From Achromobacter pulmonis (lineage in GTDB: Bacteria > Pseudomonadota > Gammaproteobacteria > Burkholderiales > Burkholderiaceae_B): 64,000 nucleotides of DNA. Made by a program: the position numbers and the translations under genes. The stretch is taken from assembly GCF_902859765.1 (NCBI RefSeq), contig NZ_CADIJV010000005.1, forward strand, positions 124,001 to 188,000, written 5' to 3'. Shown piece by piece: positions 18,197 to 26,715 of the stretch (within the stretch, counting starts at the first letter, position 1; each line of letters opens with the position of its first letter). The notes below the pieces were generated by a model, which was not told where the DNA came from, did not search any database, and worked only from the letters and a program-made list of their open reading frames with translations.

Positions 18197-19132
18197 ATGA
18201 GCAAAATGAAAATCCAGGGGTCTTTCGTCGCCATCGTCACGCCGTTCAATCGTGATGGCAGCGTCGATTTCAGCGCCTTCCGCAGCCTGTTGAAGTTCCA
18301 GGAAGACAACGGCACCGCCGCCGTGCTGATCATGGGCTCCACCGGTGAAGTTTCGATGCTGTCGCCCGAAGAACGGCGCCAGGTGATCGTCGAGACGGCC
18401 AAGATGAAGACCGGCAAGATGAAGCTGTTCTACGGCTGCACCGGCAACAACACCGACGCCACCATCGATTACCTGAAGTTCGCGCGCGCCAACGGCGCCG
18501 ATGGCGCCATCCTGGCCGCGCCCGCCTACATTTGCGCCTCCGAGGCCGACACCGAAGCCTATTTCCTCGAGGTGGCCGATGCCACCGATCTGCCGCTGGG
18601 TATCTACAACAACCCGCCGCGGGTCAAGAGCGACCTGCACTGGGACCAGTTGCTGCGCATCTTCAAGCACCCCAACTACGTCGTGCACAAGGAATCGACC
18701 ACCCGCGTCGGCCAGGTGGCGCAGGTGCTGCGCGGCCGTCCCGACGTGTCGGTGATGTGCTGCGATTCGCCCAACCTGGGCCTGGTGGTGCCCACCATGA
18801 GCCTGGGCGGCCACGGCACTGCCAACATGACCGGCAACATCGCGCCGGCCGAGATGGCCGGCATTTCGCGCCCCTGGGACACGCCGGACGTTTCGGTCAG
18901 CTTCCGCGAGGGCTATTTGGGCCTGCTGCCGATGCTGCACTACTCGTACTCCGCCATCAATCCGGTGGCGATCAAATCGCTGATGAAGGCGGTGGGCCTG
19001 CCGGTCGGTGACCTGCGGCGTCCGCTGCGCGGCCTGGAGGGCGATGCCCTGGCCAAGGGCCTGCGCATCGTGCGCGAACTGGGCCTGGACACCAAGTACG
19101 GCTTCAGCTCGGCGCAGCTCAAGGCGGCCTGA
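18197..19132 (+). CDS. DapA-family (dihydrodipicolinate synthase-like) lyase/aldolase
   Basis: 311 aa, class I aldolase of the NAL/DHDPS family (TIM barrel). Seen: GSFVAIVTPFNRDGSVD at the N terminus, LIMGSTGEVSMLSPEER (the GxxGE substrate loop), GIYNNPPRVKSDL with the active-site tyrosine, and VVHKESTTRVGQV with the Schiff-base lysine near residue 165. The true biosynthetic dapA sits elsewhere in most genomes. Next to a Bug-type receptor, a catabolic role such as keto-deoxy sugar acid cleavage or dehydration is more likely. Substrate undetermined. Confidence 0.85.
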   Translation: MSKMKIQGSFVAIVTPFNRDGSVDFSAFRSLLKFQEDNGTAAVLIMGSTGEVSMLSPEERRQVIVETAKMKTGKMKLFYGCTGNNTDATIDYLKFARANGADGAILAAPAYICASEADTEAYFLEVADATDLPLGIYNNPPRVKSDLHWDQLLRIFKHPNYVVHKESTTRVGQVAQVLRGRPDVSVMCCDSPNLGLVVPTMSLGGHGTANMTGNIAPAEMAGISRPWDTPDVSVSFREGYLGLLPMLHYSYSAINPVAIKSLMKAVGLPVGDLRRPLRGLEGDALAKGLRIVRELGLDTKYGFSSAQLKAA

Positions 19133-19268
19133 TTCCCCTGTGCCGGCGGCGCGAGCCGCCGGGTTCATTTGACGATCCACGACATGGCGGCCGCGCGCAA
19201 CGCGGCCGATGGCGTGGTCGGCTCCTGCGCGTCCGGAACGGCCGCGCCATCGCCAAGAGAGACCCATC

Positions 19269-20276
19269 ATGTTCCGATCCCTGTCCCGCCCCGCGCCGCT
19301 CAAGCGTCTGCTCAATGCCGCCCTGTTGGCGGTGGGCCTCGCATGCGGCGCCCATGCACTGGCCGAAGACACCTATCCGCAGCGCCCCATCACCCTGGTG
19401 GTGCCGCATCCGCCCGGCGGCTCCGTCGACGGCTTGGCGCGCCTGTATGCCGAACAACTGGCCAAGGAACTGGGGCAGTCCGTGGTGGTGGAAAACCGCG
19501 CGGGGGCCTCGGGCATGATCGGCGCGGCGTATGTCGCGCGTGCCGCCCCGGACGGCTACACGCTGTACCTGAACGCGTCGATCCACGCGATCAATCCGCT
19601 GCTGTACAAGAAGACCATCAAGTTCGATTCGGTCAAGGATTTCACGCCCATCAGCGAACTGGCGCAGGGCGCGCTGATCTTCAGCGTCAACCCCAAGGTG
19701 GCGGCCAACAACGTGCAGGAACTTGTCAAACTGCTCAAGGCAGAGCCACAGAAATACTCGTTCGCCACCACCGGCTTCGGCTCGGCGGGCCATCTGGCCG
19801 CCGCGTCGTTCCTGCACGACAACGGCCTGGAGCAGATCCCCATTGTGCTGTATCGCGGTGGCGGTCCGGCGCTGTCCGACTTGATCGGCGGACAAGTGCA
19901 AGGCCTGTTCGACCCGATGTTGTCGTCGCTGCCGATGGTGCGCGCCGGCAAGCTCAAGGCGCTGGCGCTGACCGGCGCCGAACGCAGTCCCCTGCTGCCC
20001 GACCTGGCCACCATGAAGGAGCAGGGGCAGAAGAATTTCGCGTTCTATTCCTGGTACGGGGTGTGGGGCCCGGCCAAGCTGCCGGCGCCGGTGCTGCGCA
20101 GGCTGGAGGCGGCTTCCGCCAAGGTGATGGCCAGCCCGAAGCTCGTCGAGCAGTTGAACGGGCTGGGCTTCGAGCCGTCGGTGAAGGATTCGGCGGCCTT
20201 CGCCAGGTTCATCGACGCGGAGATGAAACGCTATCAGATCATCATCGACCAGGCCAAGATCCACATCGCCCAATAG
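19269..20276 (+). CDS. Bug-family tripartite tricarboxylate receptor
   Basis: 335 aa periplasmic solute-binding protein. Signal peptide of about 32 residues ending AHALAED. Then YPQRPITLVVPHPPGGSVDGLARLYAEQL, the Bug signature with the ligand-carboxylate loop, ENRAGASGMIGAAYVARAAPDGYTL, and YRGGGPALSDLIGGQVQGLFDP. These receptors bind carboxylates or small amides and are greatly expanded in Bordetella and Achromobacter. No TctA/TctB membrane genes are present, so it is an orphan receptor. It follows the DapA-family gene by 136 bp and probably binds the substrate of that enzyme (inference). I chose the ATG at 19269 because it starts the signal peptide. Confidence 0.9.
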   Translation: MFRSLSRPAPLKRLLNAALLAVGLACGAHALAEDTYPQRPITLVVPHPPGGSVDGLARLYAEQLAKELGQSVVVENRAGASGMIGAAYVARAAPDGYTLYLNASIHAINPLLYKKTIKFDSVKDFTPISELAQGALIFSVNPKVAANNVQELVKLLKAEPQKYSFATTGFGSAGHLAAASFLHDNGLEQIPIVLYRGGGPALSDLIGGQVQGLFDPMLSSLPMVRAGKLKALALTGAERSPLLPDLATMKEQGQKNFAFYSWYGVWGPAKLPAPVLRRLEAASAKVMASPKLVEQLNGLGFEPSVKDSAAFARFIDAEMKRYQIIIDQAKIHIAQ

Positions 20277-20319
20277 CACAGGCCGGGCCGCGGCGCGCTT
20301 CCCGGCGGCGGCCTGCGTT

Positions 20320-21537
20320 TCACGGCGCGGCCATCGCCTCCGTGGTCCGGCGCGGCGTGAAGGTCGCGGCCAGGGCCAGCAGCAGCAACAGGCCCGCGGC
20401 GATCGTGTACGGCAGCCACGGGCGCACGCCATACAGCAGCGTGCACACCAGCGGCGCCACCACCATCGCCATGCCCTGTACCGCGATCACCGAGCCGGCG
20501 GCAATGCCTTGCTCGTCGGCCGTGACGGCATTGGCCGCCATGGTCTGGATCGACGGGAACACCAGCCCCATGCCGGCGGCCATGACGGCATAGCAAGCCA
20601 CCAGGCCCGCGGTGCCGCCCAGGACCGGCACCAGCGCGAAGCCGATCGCCGACAGCAAGGCGCCGCCCGCCAGGCAACGCCCCGCGTTCATGCGGCGCGC
20701 CTTGGACAGCCCCACCTGCACCAGGATCAGCATGACGCCGACGGTGGTCATGGCGAACCCCGCCGTGCGCGCCGCCGGGCCGGGCGCCAGGCCCAGCGCG
20801 TCCATGGCGTAGAAGCCGACGATCATCTGCGCGGTAATGACGGCGCTCATGGCCAGCAGCATCGCGGCCAGCGGCAGCCGCAGGCGCCGGTCGCTCAGCT
20901 TCAGCGGCGGCGTGGCGCGCGGTTCGTGCGAGGCGTCGGACGGCAGCTTCGCGGCCAGCCACAGCGTGCCCAGCAGCGGCAGCGCCGCGGCGATATAGAG
21001 CGGCAGGGTCAGGCTGTCCGCGACCAGCAGGCCGCCGATGGCGGGGCCCAGCACCATGCCCAGGCCGTTGGCCGCGCCCAGCCTGGCCATCATGGCGCCG
21101 CGCTGTTCCGGCGCGGTGATGTCGGCGATGCGCGCGGCGCTGACGGTGGGCATGGCGGCGTAGAAGGCGCCGAGCAGCGCGCGCAGCGCCATCAGCGCGG
21201 CCAGCGCCAGCCACACCGGCGGCGGTTCGCGCAACATCAGATCCAGGCCCACAGCCAGCAGCAGGTAGCTGACGATGTAGCCGGCGGCGGCGCGCAGCAG
21301 CACCGCGCGGCGGCCGATGCGGTCGCTGCGGCCGCCCCAGTAGCGCGCCATCAGCATCCACAGCAAGCCGGCCACGGTGACCACCAGGCCGCCATGCCAT
21401 TCGGCCAGCCGCAGGCCGCGCACCACCGGGCCGATCACCGGCATGAAGGCCATGATTGCAGTCAGGCACAGCGTATTGAAGACGAACAAGGCGGTGGCCT
21501 CGTTCGGCCGATGGGCGGGGGCTGGCAAATGGGACAT
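20320..21537 (-). CDS. MFS transporter (DHA1-type), possible siderophore exporter
   Basis: 405 aa, twelve predicted helices. Motif A appears as RYWGGRSDRIGRRAVLLRAAA after helix 2, and the motif C-like GLGMVLGPAIGGLLVA in helix 5. Drug or metabolite export type. It is divergent from an AraC gene, with a Fur-box-like palindrome between them, 17 bp upstream of its start codon. The arrangement resembles Bordetella siderophore loci (AraC regulator plus AlcS-like exporter), but no biosynthesis genes are here. No SD precedes the ATG. Iron link inferred. Confidence 0.82.
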   Translation of the reverse strand: MSHLPAPAHRPNEATALFVFNTLCLTAIMAFMPVIGPVVRGLRLAEWHGGLVVTVAGLLWMLMARYWGGRSDRIGRRAVLLRAAAGYIVSYLLLAVGLDLMLREPPPVWLALAALMALRALLGAFYAAMPTVSAARIADITAPEQRGAMMARLGAANGLGMVLGPAIGGLLVADSLTLPLYIAAALPLLGTLWLAAKLPSDASHEPRATPPLKLSDRRLRLPLAAMLLAMSAVITAQMIVGFYAMDALGLAPGPAARTAGFAMTTVGVMLILVQVGLSKARRMNAGRCLAGGALLSAIGFALVPVLGGTAGLVACYAVMAAGMGLVFPSIQTMAANAVTADEQGIAAGSVIAVQGMAMVVAPLVCTLLYGVRPWLPYTIAAGLLLLLALAATFTPRRTTEAMAAP

Positions 21538-21553
21538 GAAAAGGAAAGATGAG

Positions 21554-21572
21554 GATGAAAATTGTTATCATC
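21554..21572. promoter_or_regulatory. Fur-box-like palindrome in the MFS/AraC gap
   Basis: GATGAAAATTGTTATCATC: perfect GATGA/TCATC arms around an AT-rich centre, 12 of 19 matches to the Fur consensus. Located in the 94-bp gap between the divergent MFS and AraC genes, so it could control both. Confidence 0.5.
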
Positions 21573-21631
21573 CCGGCCGAGCGGCGGTTGCGCTAGCGAA
21601 TCCGCGCCGGAAATTGCGGAATTGGAACAAA

Positions 21632-22585
21632 ATGGCCTCTCAGCCTCGTCTTGCCCCTGACCGCGGCGCGCCCCTGACCGCGCAGGACCTGCTGCGCCTG
21701 CTGCCGCCCGATTGGCTCAGGATCCGCACCCAGCACGAGTTGCCGGGCGGGATCTCGATCGGCTGCCTCGATGGCCGGCCCGAGTCCGACTGGGCTGCCA
21801 GCGGCGCGGCCGAATCCAGCGTCGGTATCGCGATCGTGCTCGAGGGGCAGTTCGGCGTGGGTTTCGAGGGCGGCGCGGCCCTGCGCATTCGGCCTGGCAG
21901 CGTGATCCTGCACGGCACGGCCGAGCCGGTGCCGGGCTGGGACGAATTCAAAGGGCGGCACACCATCCGCGCGGTCGACATCCGCTTTTTCAACGAGGCC
22001 GTGCGCGCCCTGTGGCGGCGCACCTTGCGGCAGGTGCCGGCCTCCGCTTTCGCCGCCGACGGCAGCGTGCCGGCGCGCGATGCGCAGCTGGCGATGTTGC
22101 CGCTGTGGCCGGGCCTGGCCCGCGTGGCCAGCGAGATCCTGGCCTGGAACCAGGACCGCGGCGAGATCGCCGACCTTTATCTGCAAGGCAAGGCCCAGGA
22201 AGCCCTGGCCTTGACCCTGGCGCACCTGGCCGGACGCGGCGCGGCCGACCTGCCGCCGCCGGCGGACCGCGAGCGGCTGGCGGAGGCGCACCGCCGCATC
22301 CAGCGCGACTACGCCGATTGCGGCAGCGTGCGCCAACTGGCGCGGGCGGTGGGCCTGAGCGAAAAGCGCCTGCAAGCCGGCTTCATGTCGCTGTACGGCC
22401 AGTCGGTGCATGGCTGCCTGCTGCAAGCCAGGATGGACGCCGCCGCCGGCCTGTTGCGGCGCGGCTGCTCGGTCACCGAAACCGCCTACCGCATCGGCTT
22501 TTCCAGCCTCAGCCATTTCATCAAGGCCTTCAAGGCGCATCGCGGCGCCACGCCCAAGGCGTGGCTGCGCGGCGCGGCGCAATAG
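21632..22585 (+). CDS. AraC-family regulator (PchR/AlcR-like)
   Basis: About 317 aa. The N-terminal region has ELPGGISIGCLDG...VGIAIVLEGQFGVGFEGG, as in iron-siderophore regulators such as PchR and AlcR. The C-terminal double helix-turn-helix spans about 230-315: SVRQLARAVGLSEKRLQAGFMSLYGQSV and SVTETAYRIGFSSLSHFIKAFKAHRGATPKAW. In that subfamily the effector is a ferric siderophore or its chelator. The ATG at 21632 is chosen because it begins the conserved protein; SD weak (GGA). The neighbouring Fur-like box and MFS genes fit iron control. Confidence 0.87.
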   Translation: MASQPRLAPDRGAPLTAQDLLRLLPPDWLRIRTQHELPGGISIGCLDGRPESDWAASGAAESSVGIAIVLEGQFGVGFEGGAALRIRPGSVILHGTAEPVPGWDEFKGRHTIRAVDIRFFNEAVRALWRRTLRQVPASAFAADGSVPARDAQLAMLPLWPGLARVASEILAWNQDRGEIADLYLQGKAQEALALTLAHLAGRGAADLPPPADRERLAEAHRRIQRDYADCGSVRQLARAVGLSEKRLQAGFMSLYGQSVHGCLLQARMDAAAGLLRRGCSVTETAYRIGFSSLSHFIKAFKAHRGATPKAWLRGAAQ

Positions 22586-22734
22586 CGCGGCCAGGGCCGC
22601 CACGCCACGGCGCGGCCAGTCTGTGGGGGGTAGCCGCAATACCGGTATCGCGGCTGGCCTTGCTGCGCGGGACCTGGCTGGCAACAATTCCGGTTCCGCA
22701 TATTCCCGCCCGATCGCCACAAGGCCCTTGTTCC

Positions 22735-23988
22735 ATGACCGCACCCATTTCCACCGACGCCGACGCGGCCGCTCCGGCCCATAACATCCACTGGCGCCGC
22801 AATCTGGCGGTCTGTTTCGCCGGCTCGTTCAGCACCATCGTGGCGATGACGCTGCTGCTGCCGTTTCTGCCGCTGTATGTGGAAGAGTTGGGCGTGCAGG
22901 GCCATGCGGCCATCGTGCAATGGTCGGGCGTGGCCTACGGCGCCACCTTCTTCGCCGCGGCGCTGGTCGCGCCGTTGTGGGGCCGGCTGGGCGACCGCTA
23001 TGGGCGCAAGCTGATGCTGGTGCGCGCCTCGTTCGGCATGGCGATCTGCATGTCGCTGACCGGCATGGTGCAGAGCGTGTGGCAACTGGTGCTGCTGCGG
23101 CTGCTGGTCGGGCTGGCCGGCGGTTATGCATCGGGCTCGACCATCCTGGTGGCGATGCAGGCGCCCAAGGCGCGCTCGGGTTGGGCGCTGGGCGTGCTGT
23201 CGACCGGCATCATGGCGGGCAATCTGGTGGGGCCGCTGATCGGCGGCGCGCTGCCGCCGCTGATCGGCATCCGCGCGACCTTCCTGCTGGCGGGCGGCGT
23301 GATTTTCCTGGCGTTCCTGGCCACCGTGTTCCTGATCAAGGAAATGCCGCGCGCGGCGCGGCCCGCGCGCCAGGAAGGCAAGCGGCAGGGCGGCTGGGCG
23401 CAGATTCCCGACAAGCGGCCGGTGGCCGCGATGCTGGCGACCGGCATGCTGCTGATGTTCGCCACCATGTCGATCGAGCCCATCATCACCGTGTACGTGG
23501 GGCAATTGGTGGAGGATCCGGCCCGCGTCACGCTGGTGTCCGGCGTGGTGATGTCGGCGGCGGCGCTGGGCGCGATCCTGTCGGCGTCGCGCCTGGGCCG
23601 CCTGGCCGACCGTGTCGGCCATTGGACCGTGATCATCGGCGCGCTGGCGGTGGCCGCGCTGCTGCTGGTTCCGCAAGCCTTCGTCAGCGCCGGCTGGCAA
23701 CTGGTGGCGTTGCGTTTCCTGATGGGCCTGGCGTTGGGCGGACTGCTGCCGTGCGTGACCAGCGTGATCCGCCACAACGTGCCGGACGGCGTCGGCGGCA
23801 ACGTGCTGGGCATGTCGATTTCCGCGCAGTACGTGGGCCAGGTGGCGGGGCCGCTGCTGGGGGGATTCGTCGGCGGCCATTTCGGCATGCCGGCCGTGTT
23901 CCTGGGCACCGCGGTCTTGCTGGCGCTGGGGGCGTTGGCCAATGGCGTGCTGCGCGCGCGCCACCAGCGGCTCGTGGCCGGCGCGTGA
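22735..23988 (+). CDS. mdtG: MFS efflux transporter, MdtG-like
   Basis: About 417 aa, twelve helices. The N-terminal half resembles E. coli MdtG: NIHWRRNLAVCFAGSF, LPFLPLYVEELGVQGHAA, APLWGRLGDRYGRKLMLVRASFGMAI (motif A) and ARSGWALGVLSTGIMAGNLVGPLIGG (motif C). MdtG exports fosfomycin and deoxycholate in E. coli; here it may act with the adjacent AraC regulator, 149 bp upstream in the same direction, as a siderophore or drug exporter. SD AAGG about 10 bp before the ATG. Convergent with clpP. Confidence 0.85.
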   Translation: MTAPISTDADAAAPAHNIHWRRNLAVCFAGSFSTIVAMTLLLPFLPLYVEELGVQGHAAIVQWSGVAYGATFFAAALVAPLWGRLGDRYGRKLMLVRASFGMAICMSLTGMVQSVWQLVLLRLLVGLAGGYASGSTILVAMQAPKARSGWALGVLSTGIMAGNLVGPLIGGALPPLIGIRATFLLAGGVIFLAFLATVFLIKEMPRAARPARQEGKRQGGWAQIPDKRPVAAMLATGMLLMFATMSIEPIITVYVGQLVEDPARVTLVSGVVMSAAALGAILSASRLGRLADRVGHWTVIIGALAVAALLLVPQAFVSAGWQLVALRFLMGLALGGLLPCVTSVIRHNVPDGVGGNVLGMSISAQYVGQVAGPLLGGFVGGHFGMPAVFLGTAVLLALGALANGVLRARHQRLVAGA

Positions 23989-24000
23989 CGCGCCGCCGCC

Positions 24001-24606
24001 TCAGAAACCGGCCGAGCGCGCGTCCATGACGTGGTCGATCAGGCCCCACGCCACCGCCTCCTCGGCCGTCATGTAGCGGTCGCGATCGAGGCTGCGCTCA
24101 ACGTCCTCGTAGCTGCGGCCGCAATGCGCCGCATACAGGCGGATGATGCGCTGCTTGGTGCGCTGCATTTCCTCGGCGTGGATCAGCATGTCCGAGGCCT
24201 GCCCCTGGAATCCGCCCAGCGGCTGGTGCACATGCAGGCTGGCATTGGCCAGCGCGGCGCGCTGGCCGGGTTCGCCGGCCATCAGCAGGAACGAGCCCAT
24301 CGAGCGCGCCGTGCCCATGCACAGCGTGTGCACCGGCGACTTGATGAATTGCATGGTGTCGTACATGGCCAGTCCGCTGGTGATGACACCGCCGGGCGAG
24401 TTGATGTACAGGTGGATCGGCTTGCCCGGGTTCTCGGCTTCCAGGAACAGCAGTTGCGCGCATACCAGCGCCGATACCGCGTCGTTGACCTCGCCGCTCA
24501 GGAAGATGATGCGTTCGCGCAGCAGGCGCGAATAGATATCGAACGAACGTTCCCCGCGGCCGGATTGTTCCACCACCATCGGGACGAGCTGCATCGTTTC
24601 GCTCAT
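24001..24606 (-). CDS. ClpP-family serine protease, solitary paralogue
   Basis: 201 aa, caseinolytic protease fold. The catalytic triad is complete by alignment to E. coli ClpP spacing: Ser102 in [11 protein letters not shown], His127 in LHVHQPLGG, Asp176 in [10 protein letters not shown]. The oligomer handle and [17 protein letters not shown] strand are present. Genes for tig, clpX or lon are absent, so this is a second ClpP rather than the housekeeping copy. In E. coli-type ClpP the active-site context is QAASMGAF; here it is TARSMGSF. It probably forms barrels alone or mixed with ClpP1 and uses ClpA/X (inference). Confidence 0.9.
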   Translation of the reverse strand: MSETMQLVPMVVEQSGRGERSFDIYSRLLRERIIFLSGEVNDAVSALVCAQLLFLEAENPGKPIHLYINSPGGVITSGLAMYDTMQFIKSPVHTLCMGTARSMGSFLLMAGEPGQRAALANASLHVHQPLGGFQGQASDMLIHAEEMQRTKQRIIRLYAAHCGRSYEDVERSLDRDRYMTAEEAVAWGLIDHVMDARSAGF

Positions 24607-24645
24607 GAGCGAACTCCTGTCTTGCGTGAAAAGGAAGGGGCGGCG

Positions 24646-25005
24646 TCAGGCGGCGAGCTTGAAGCCGGCCCAGGCATCATTGGCGGCCTGCGGCAGCGGC
24701 TGCGTCAGGCGCGCATCGCCGGGCGTATGGGTGATGGTGAGCCGCGTGCCGCCGTCGGCGGTGGGGCTGAGCTGGAAGGTGACGACGCTGGCCAGGCAGG
24801 GCGGCAGCGTTTCGCGCATGCGATAGCACACCTCGACGCCAGGCGTGGCGGCCAGTGGCTCGGGGTCGGCCAGCGCGCTGTCCGGCAGCCACTGGTCGCG
24901 CAGGGCGGGGATGCTGAGCGCGCGCCAGACTTTCTCGGGCGGCGCGTCCAGTTCGTAATCGAGCACCAGGGCCGGGTCCTGCGGGGTGTTGTCCGTGGGG
25001 GTCAT
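24646..25005 (-). CDS. SRPBCC (AHSA1-like) domain protein
   Basis: 119 aa: LDYELDAPPEKVWRALSIPALRDQWLP at the N terminus and TRLTITHTPGDARL near the end, the START/AHSA1 cavity fold. Ligand unknown. The start overlaps the stop of the upstream ArsR-type regulator by ATGA, so the two are translationally coupled. This ArsR-SRPBCC pairing is common, and the regulator presumably controls the pair. Confidence 0.87.
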   Translation of the reverse strand: MTPTDNTPQDPALVLDYELDAPPEKVWRALSIPALRDQWLPDSALADPEPLAATPGVEVCYRMRETLPPCLASVVTFQLSPTADGGTRLTITHTPGDARLTQPLPQAANDAWAGFKLAA

Positions 25006-25316
25006 TGGTCCATGTCCTTGAGCAGCGTCTTCAGGGCGTCAACGCGCGCCGGCCAGTAGGCGCGGTACTTGGAGAGCCAGCCGGCGAGCAGCGCCAGGCC
25101 ATCCGGATCGACTTCGTAATTGACGTAGCGTCCCTGGCGTTCCTCGCGCACCAGGCGTGCCTGGCGCAGCACCGCCAGGTGCTGCGAGACCGCGGGTTGG
25201 CTGATGTCCAGGCCTGCCCGCAAGGCGCTGGCGTTCATGGCGCCCAGCGCCAGCTTGTCGAAGATGGCGCGGCGCGTCGGGTCGGCCAGCGCCTTGAAGA
25301 GGTCGTTTTCGATCAT
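25002..25316 (-). CDS. ArsR-family regulator paired with SRPBCC protein
   Basis: 104 aa winged helix: LFKALADPTRRAIFDKLALGAMNASALRAGLDISQPAVSQHLAVLRQARLVREERQGRYVNYEVD. No metal-binding cysteines or histidine clusters of the classical type, so it is not a metal sensor of the ArsR/SmtB kind. Upstream gene of a two-gene operon; signal unknown. Confidence 0.88.
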   Translation of the reverse strand: MIENDLFKALADPTRRAIFDKLALGAMNASALRAGLDISQPAVSQHLAVLRQARLVREERQGRYVNYEVDPDGLALLAGWLSKYRAYWPARVDALKTLLKDMDQ

Positions 25317-25379
25317 GACGACACATTAGCAAGGACTTATGTGTTGTGCAAGCCTTGTCCCGGCGGAAGGGGCCGCGCC

Positions 25380-26462
25380 TCAATGAATGGTGCGGGCCGC
25401 CTTGCGCGCATGCTTGACCTCGTACATGCGGGCGTCGGCCTGCCGTACCGCTTCTTGCGCCGACAGGCCGCGCGGATCCAGCGCCACCACACCAACGCTG
25501 GCGCCTTCGTAGGGCAGGAGGCCGTCGCCGAGCGGGTAGCGGCCGGCGGTGGCCGCGGCGACACGGTCTTCCAGCGAGCGGGCGGCTTCCTCGGCATCGC
25601 CGCGCTCGGCCTCGTGCCCCGGTGCCGCGTCGCCGCGCGCCAGCGCCGGGCCCGGCCCGATCAGCACGAATTCATCGCCGCCCAGCCGGCCCACCATGTC
25701 GGAGGCGCGCACGGCCATCGCCAGGCGCCGCCCGACTTCCTGCAGGAACACGTCGCCCTGCTGATGGCCATGGGTATCGTTGATGCCCTTGAAGCCGTCC
25801 AGGTCGACCACGCCCACCAGCACGCTGCCGCCGTCGCGCAGGGCGCGGCCGCGCAAGCGCTCCAGTTCTTCGTACAGGGCGCGGCGGTTGGGCAGGCCGG
25901 TCAGCGGGTCGGTCAGGGCGAAGGCCAGCAGCTTGGCGTTGGCGTCGCGCAACTGCGCCACCAACAGCTCGCGTTCGAGGAAGCTGGCGATCACGTTACA
26001 GAATAGTCGCAGGATCGACTCGGTCTGCGGCGCGACCGGCTGCCGGCTGGCGCTGGCGCCGCACAGGGTGCCCAGCAATTGGCCATCGTCGGTGCGGATC
26101 GGGGCGCTGACGTAGGTCCGGATACCCAGCTGGCGGGCGGCGTCGGCATCGGGCCAGCAAGCGCTGACGTCGCTGGTCGTCATGCGGCCCTCGTCCAGCG
26201 CGCGCTTGCACAGCGTGTCCGGCCACGGCACCGACAGGCCCTCCGGAATCTGCAGCGCGCCGGTATTGCGCGCATAGCGCACGTGCTGCAGCTGACCGTG
26301 CGGATCGATCGACGTCAGATAAGTGGACTCCAGGCCGGTCACGGCGCCGAGCATGTCCAGGAGCGGGCGCGTGAGTTGCTCGACCGATCGGGCGGCCTGC
26401 AGCGATGTCGACAGTTCGGCGAGTATGGGGTCCAACGAAAGCTCCCAGGCAGGCGTTGGCAT
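25380..26462 (-). CDS. GAF-GGDEF diguanylate cyclase
   Basis: About 360 aa. The GAF domain (about 20-165) contains VPWPDTLCKRALDEGR and YVSAPIRTDDGQLLGTLCG. The GGDEF domain (about 180-355) contains TDPLTGLPNRRALYEEL, VDLDGFKGINDTHGHQQGD, an intact catalytic RLGGDEFVLIG, and the RxxD product-inhibition site (RASD) exactly five residues upstream. An Ala/Gly/Glu-rich insertion of about 40 residues follows the active site. Soluble, makes c-di-GMP. Start at 26462 chosen for domain fit; ATGs at about 26534 and 26564 are possible. Divergent from a chemoreceptor gene. Confidence 0.88.
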   Translation of the reverse strand: MPTPAWELSLDPILAELSTSLQAARSVEQLTRPLLDMLGAVTGLESTYLTSIDPHGQLQHVRYARNTGALQIPEGLSVPWPDTLCKRALDEGRMTTSDVSACWPDADAARQLGIRTYVSAPIRTDDGQLLGTLCGASASRQPVAPQTESILRLFCNVIASFLERELLVAQLRDANAKLLAFALTDPLTGLPNRRALYEELERLRGRALRDGGSVLVGVVDLDGFKGINDTHGHQQGDVFLQEVGRRLAMAVRASDMVGRLGGDEFVLIGPGPALARGDAAPGHEAERGDAEEAARSLEDRVAAATAGRYPLGDGLLPYEGASVGVVALDPRGLSAQEAVRQADARMYEVKHARKAARTIH

Positions 26463-26604
26463 GGCGATGCCGGTTGCGGGCCTTTCCGGGATGTCCTGGC
26501 ATCCCGGGCCCCGAGGGGGGACGGAATTGTTCCCCATTATGCCTTGCCGGCATGACAACGCCACATCCCTTGGGCGGGCGCGGGCCGTGGTCGTGTCCAG
26601 GCCC

Positions 26605-26631
26605 TAAAGTCCCTTGCCGTATTGCCGTAAG
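26605..26631 (+). promoter_or_regulatory. Sigma-28 (FliA)-like promoter for the chemoreceptor
   Basis: TAAA (26605-26608), 15-bp spacer, GCCGTAAG (26624-26631), against the class III flagellar consensus TAAA-N15-GCCGATAA. It lies 84 bp before the chemoreceptor start, in the correct orientation. Confidence 0.6.
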
Positions 26632-26715
26632 CCAGGGTGGCGTGGACGCCACCGTGCGCCGCGTACCTGGATACCCGTGCCCTCCGGCATGGGCAGCTGC
26701 AGTAAGAAGACAAGC

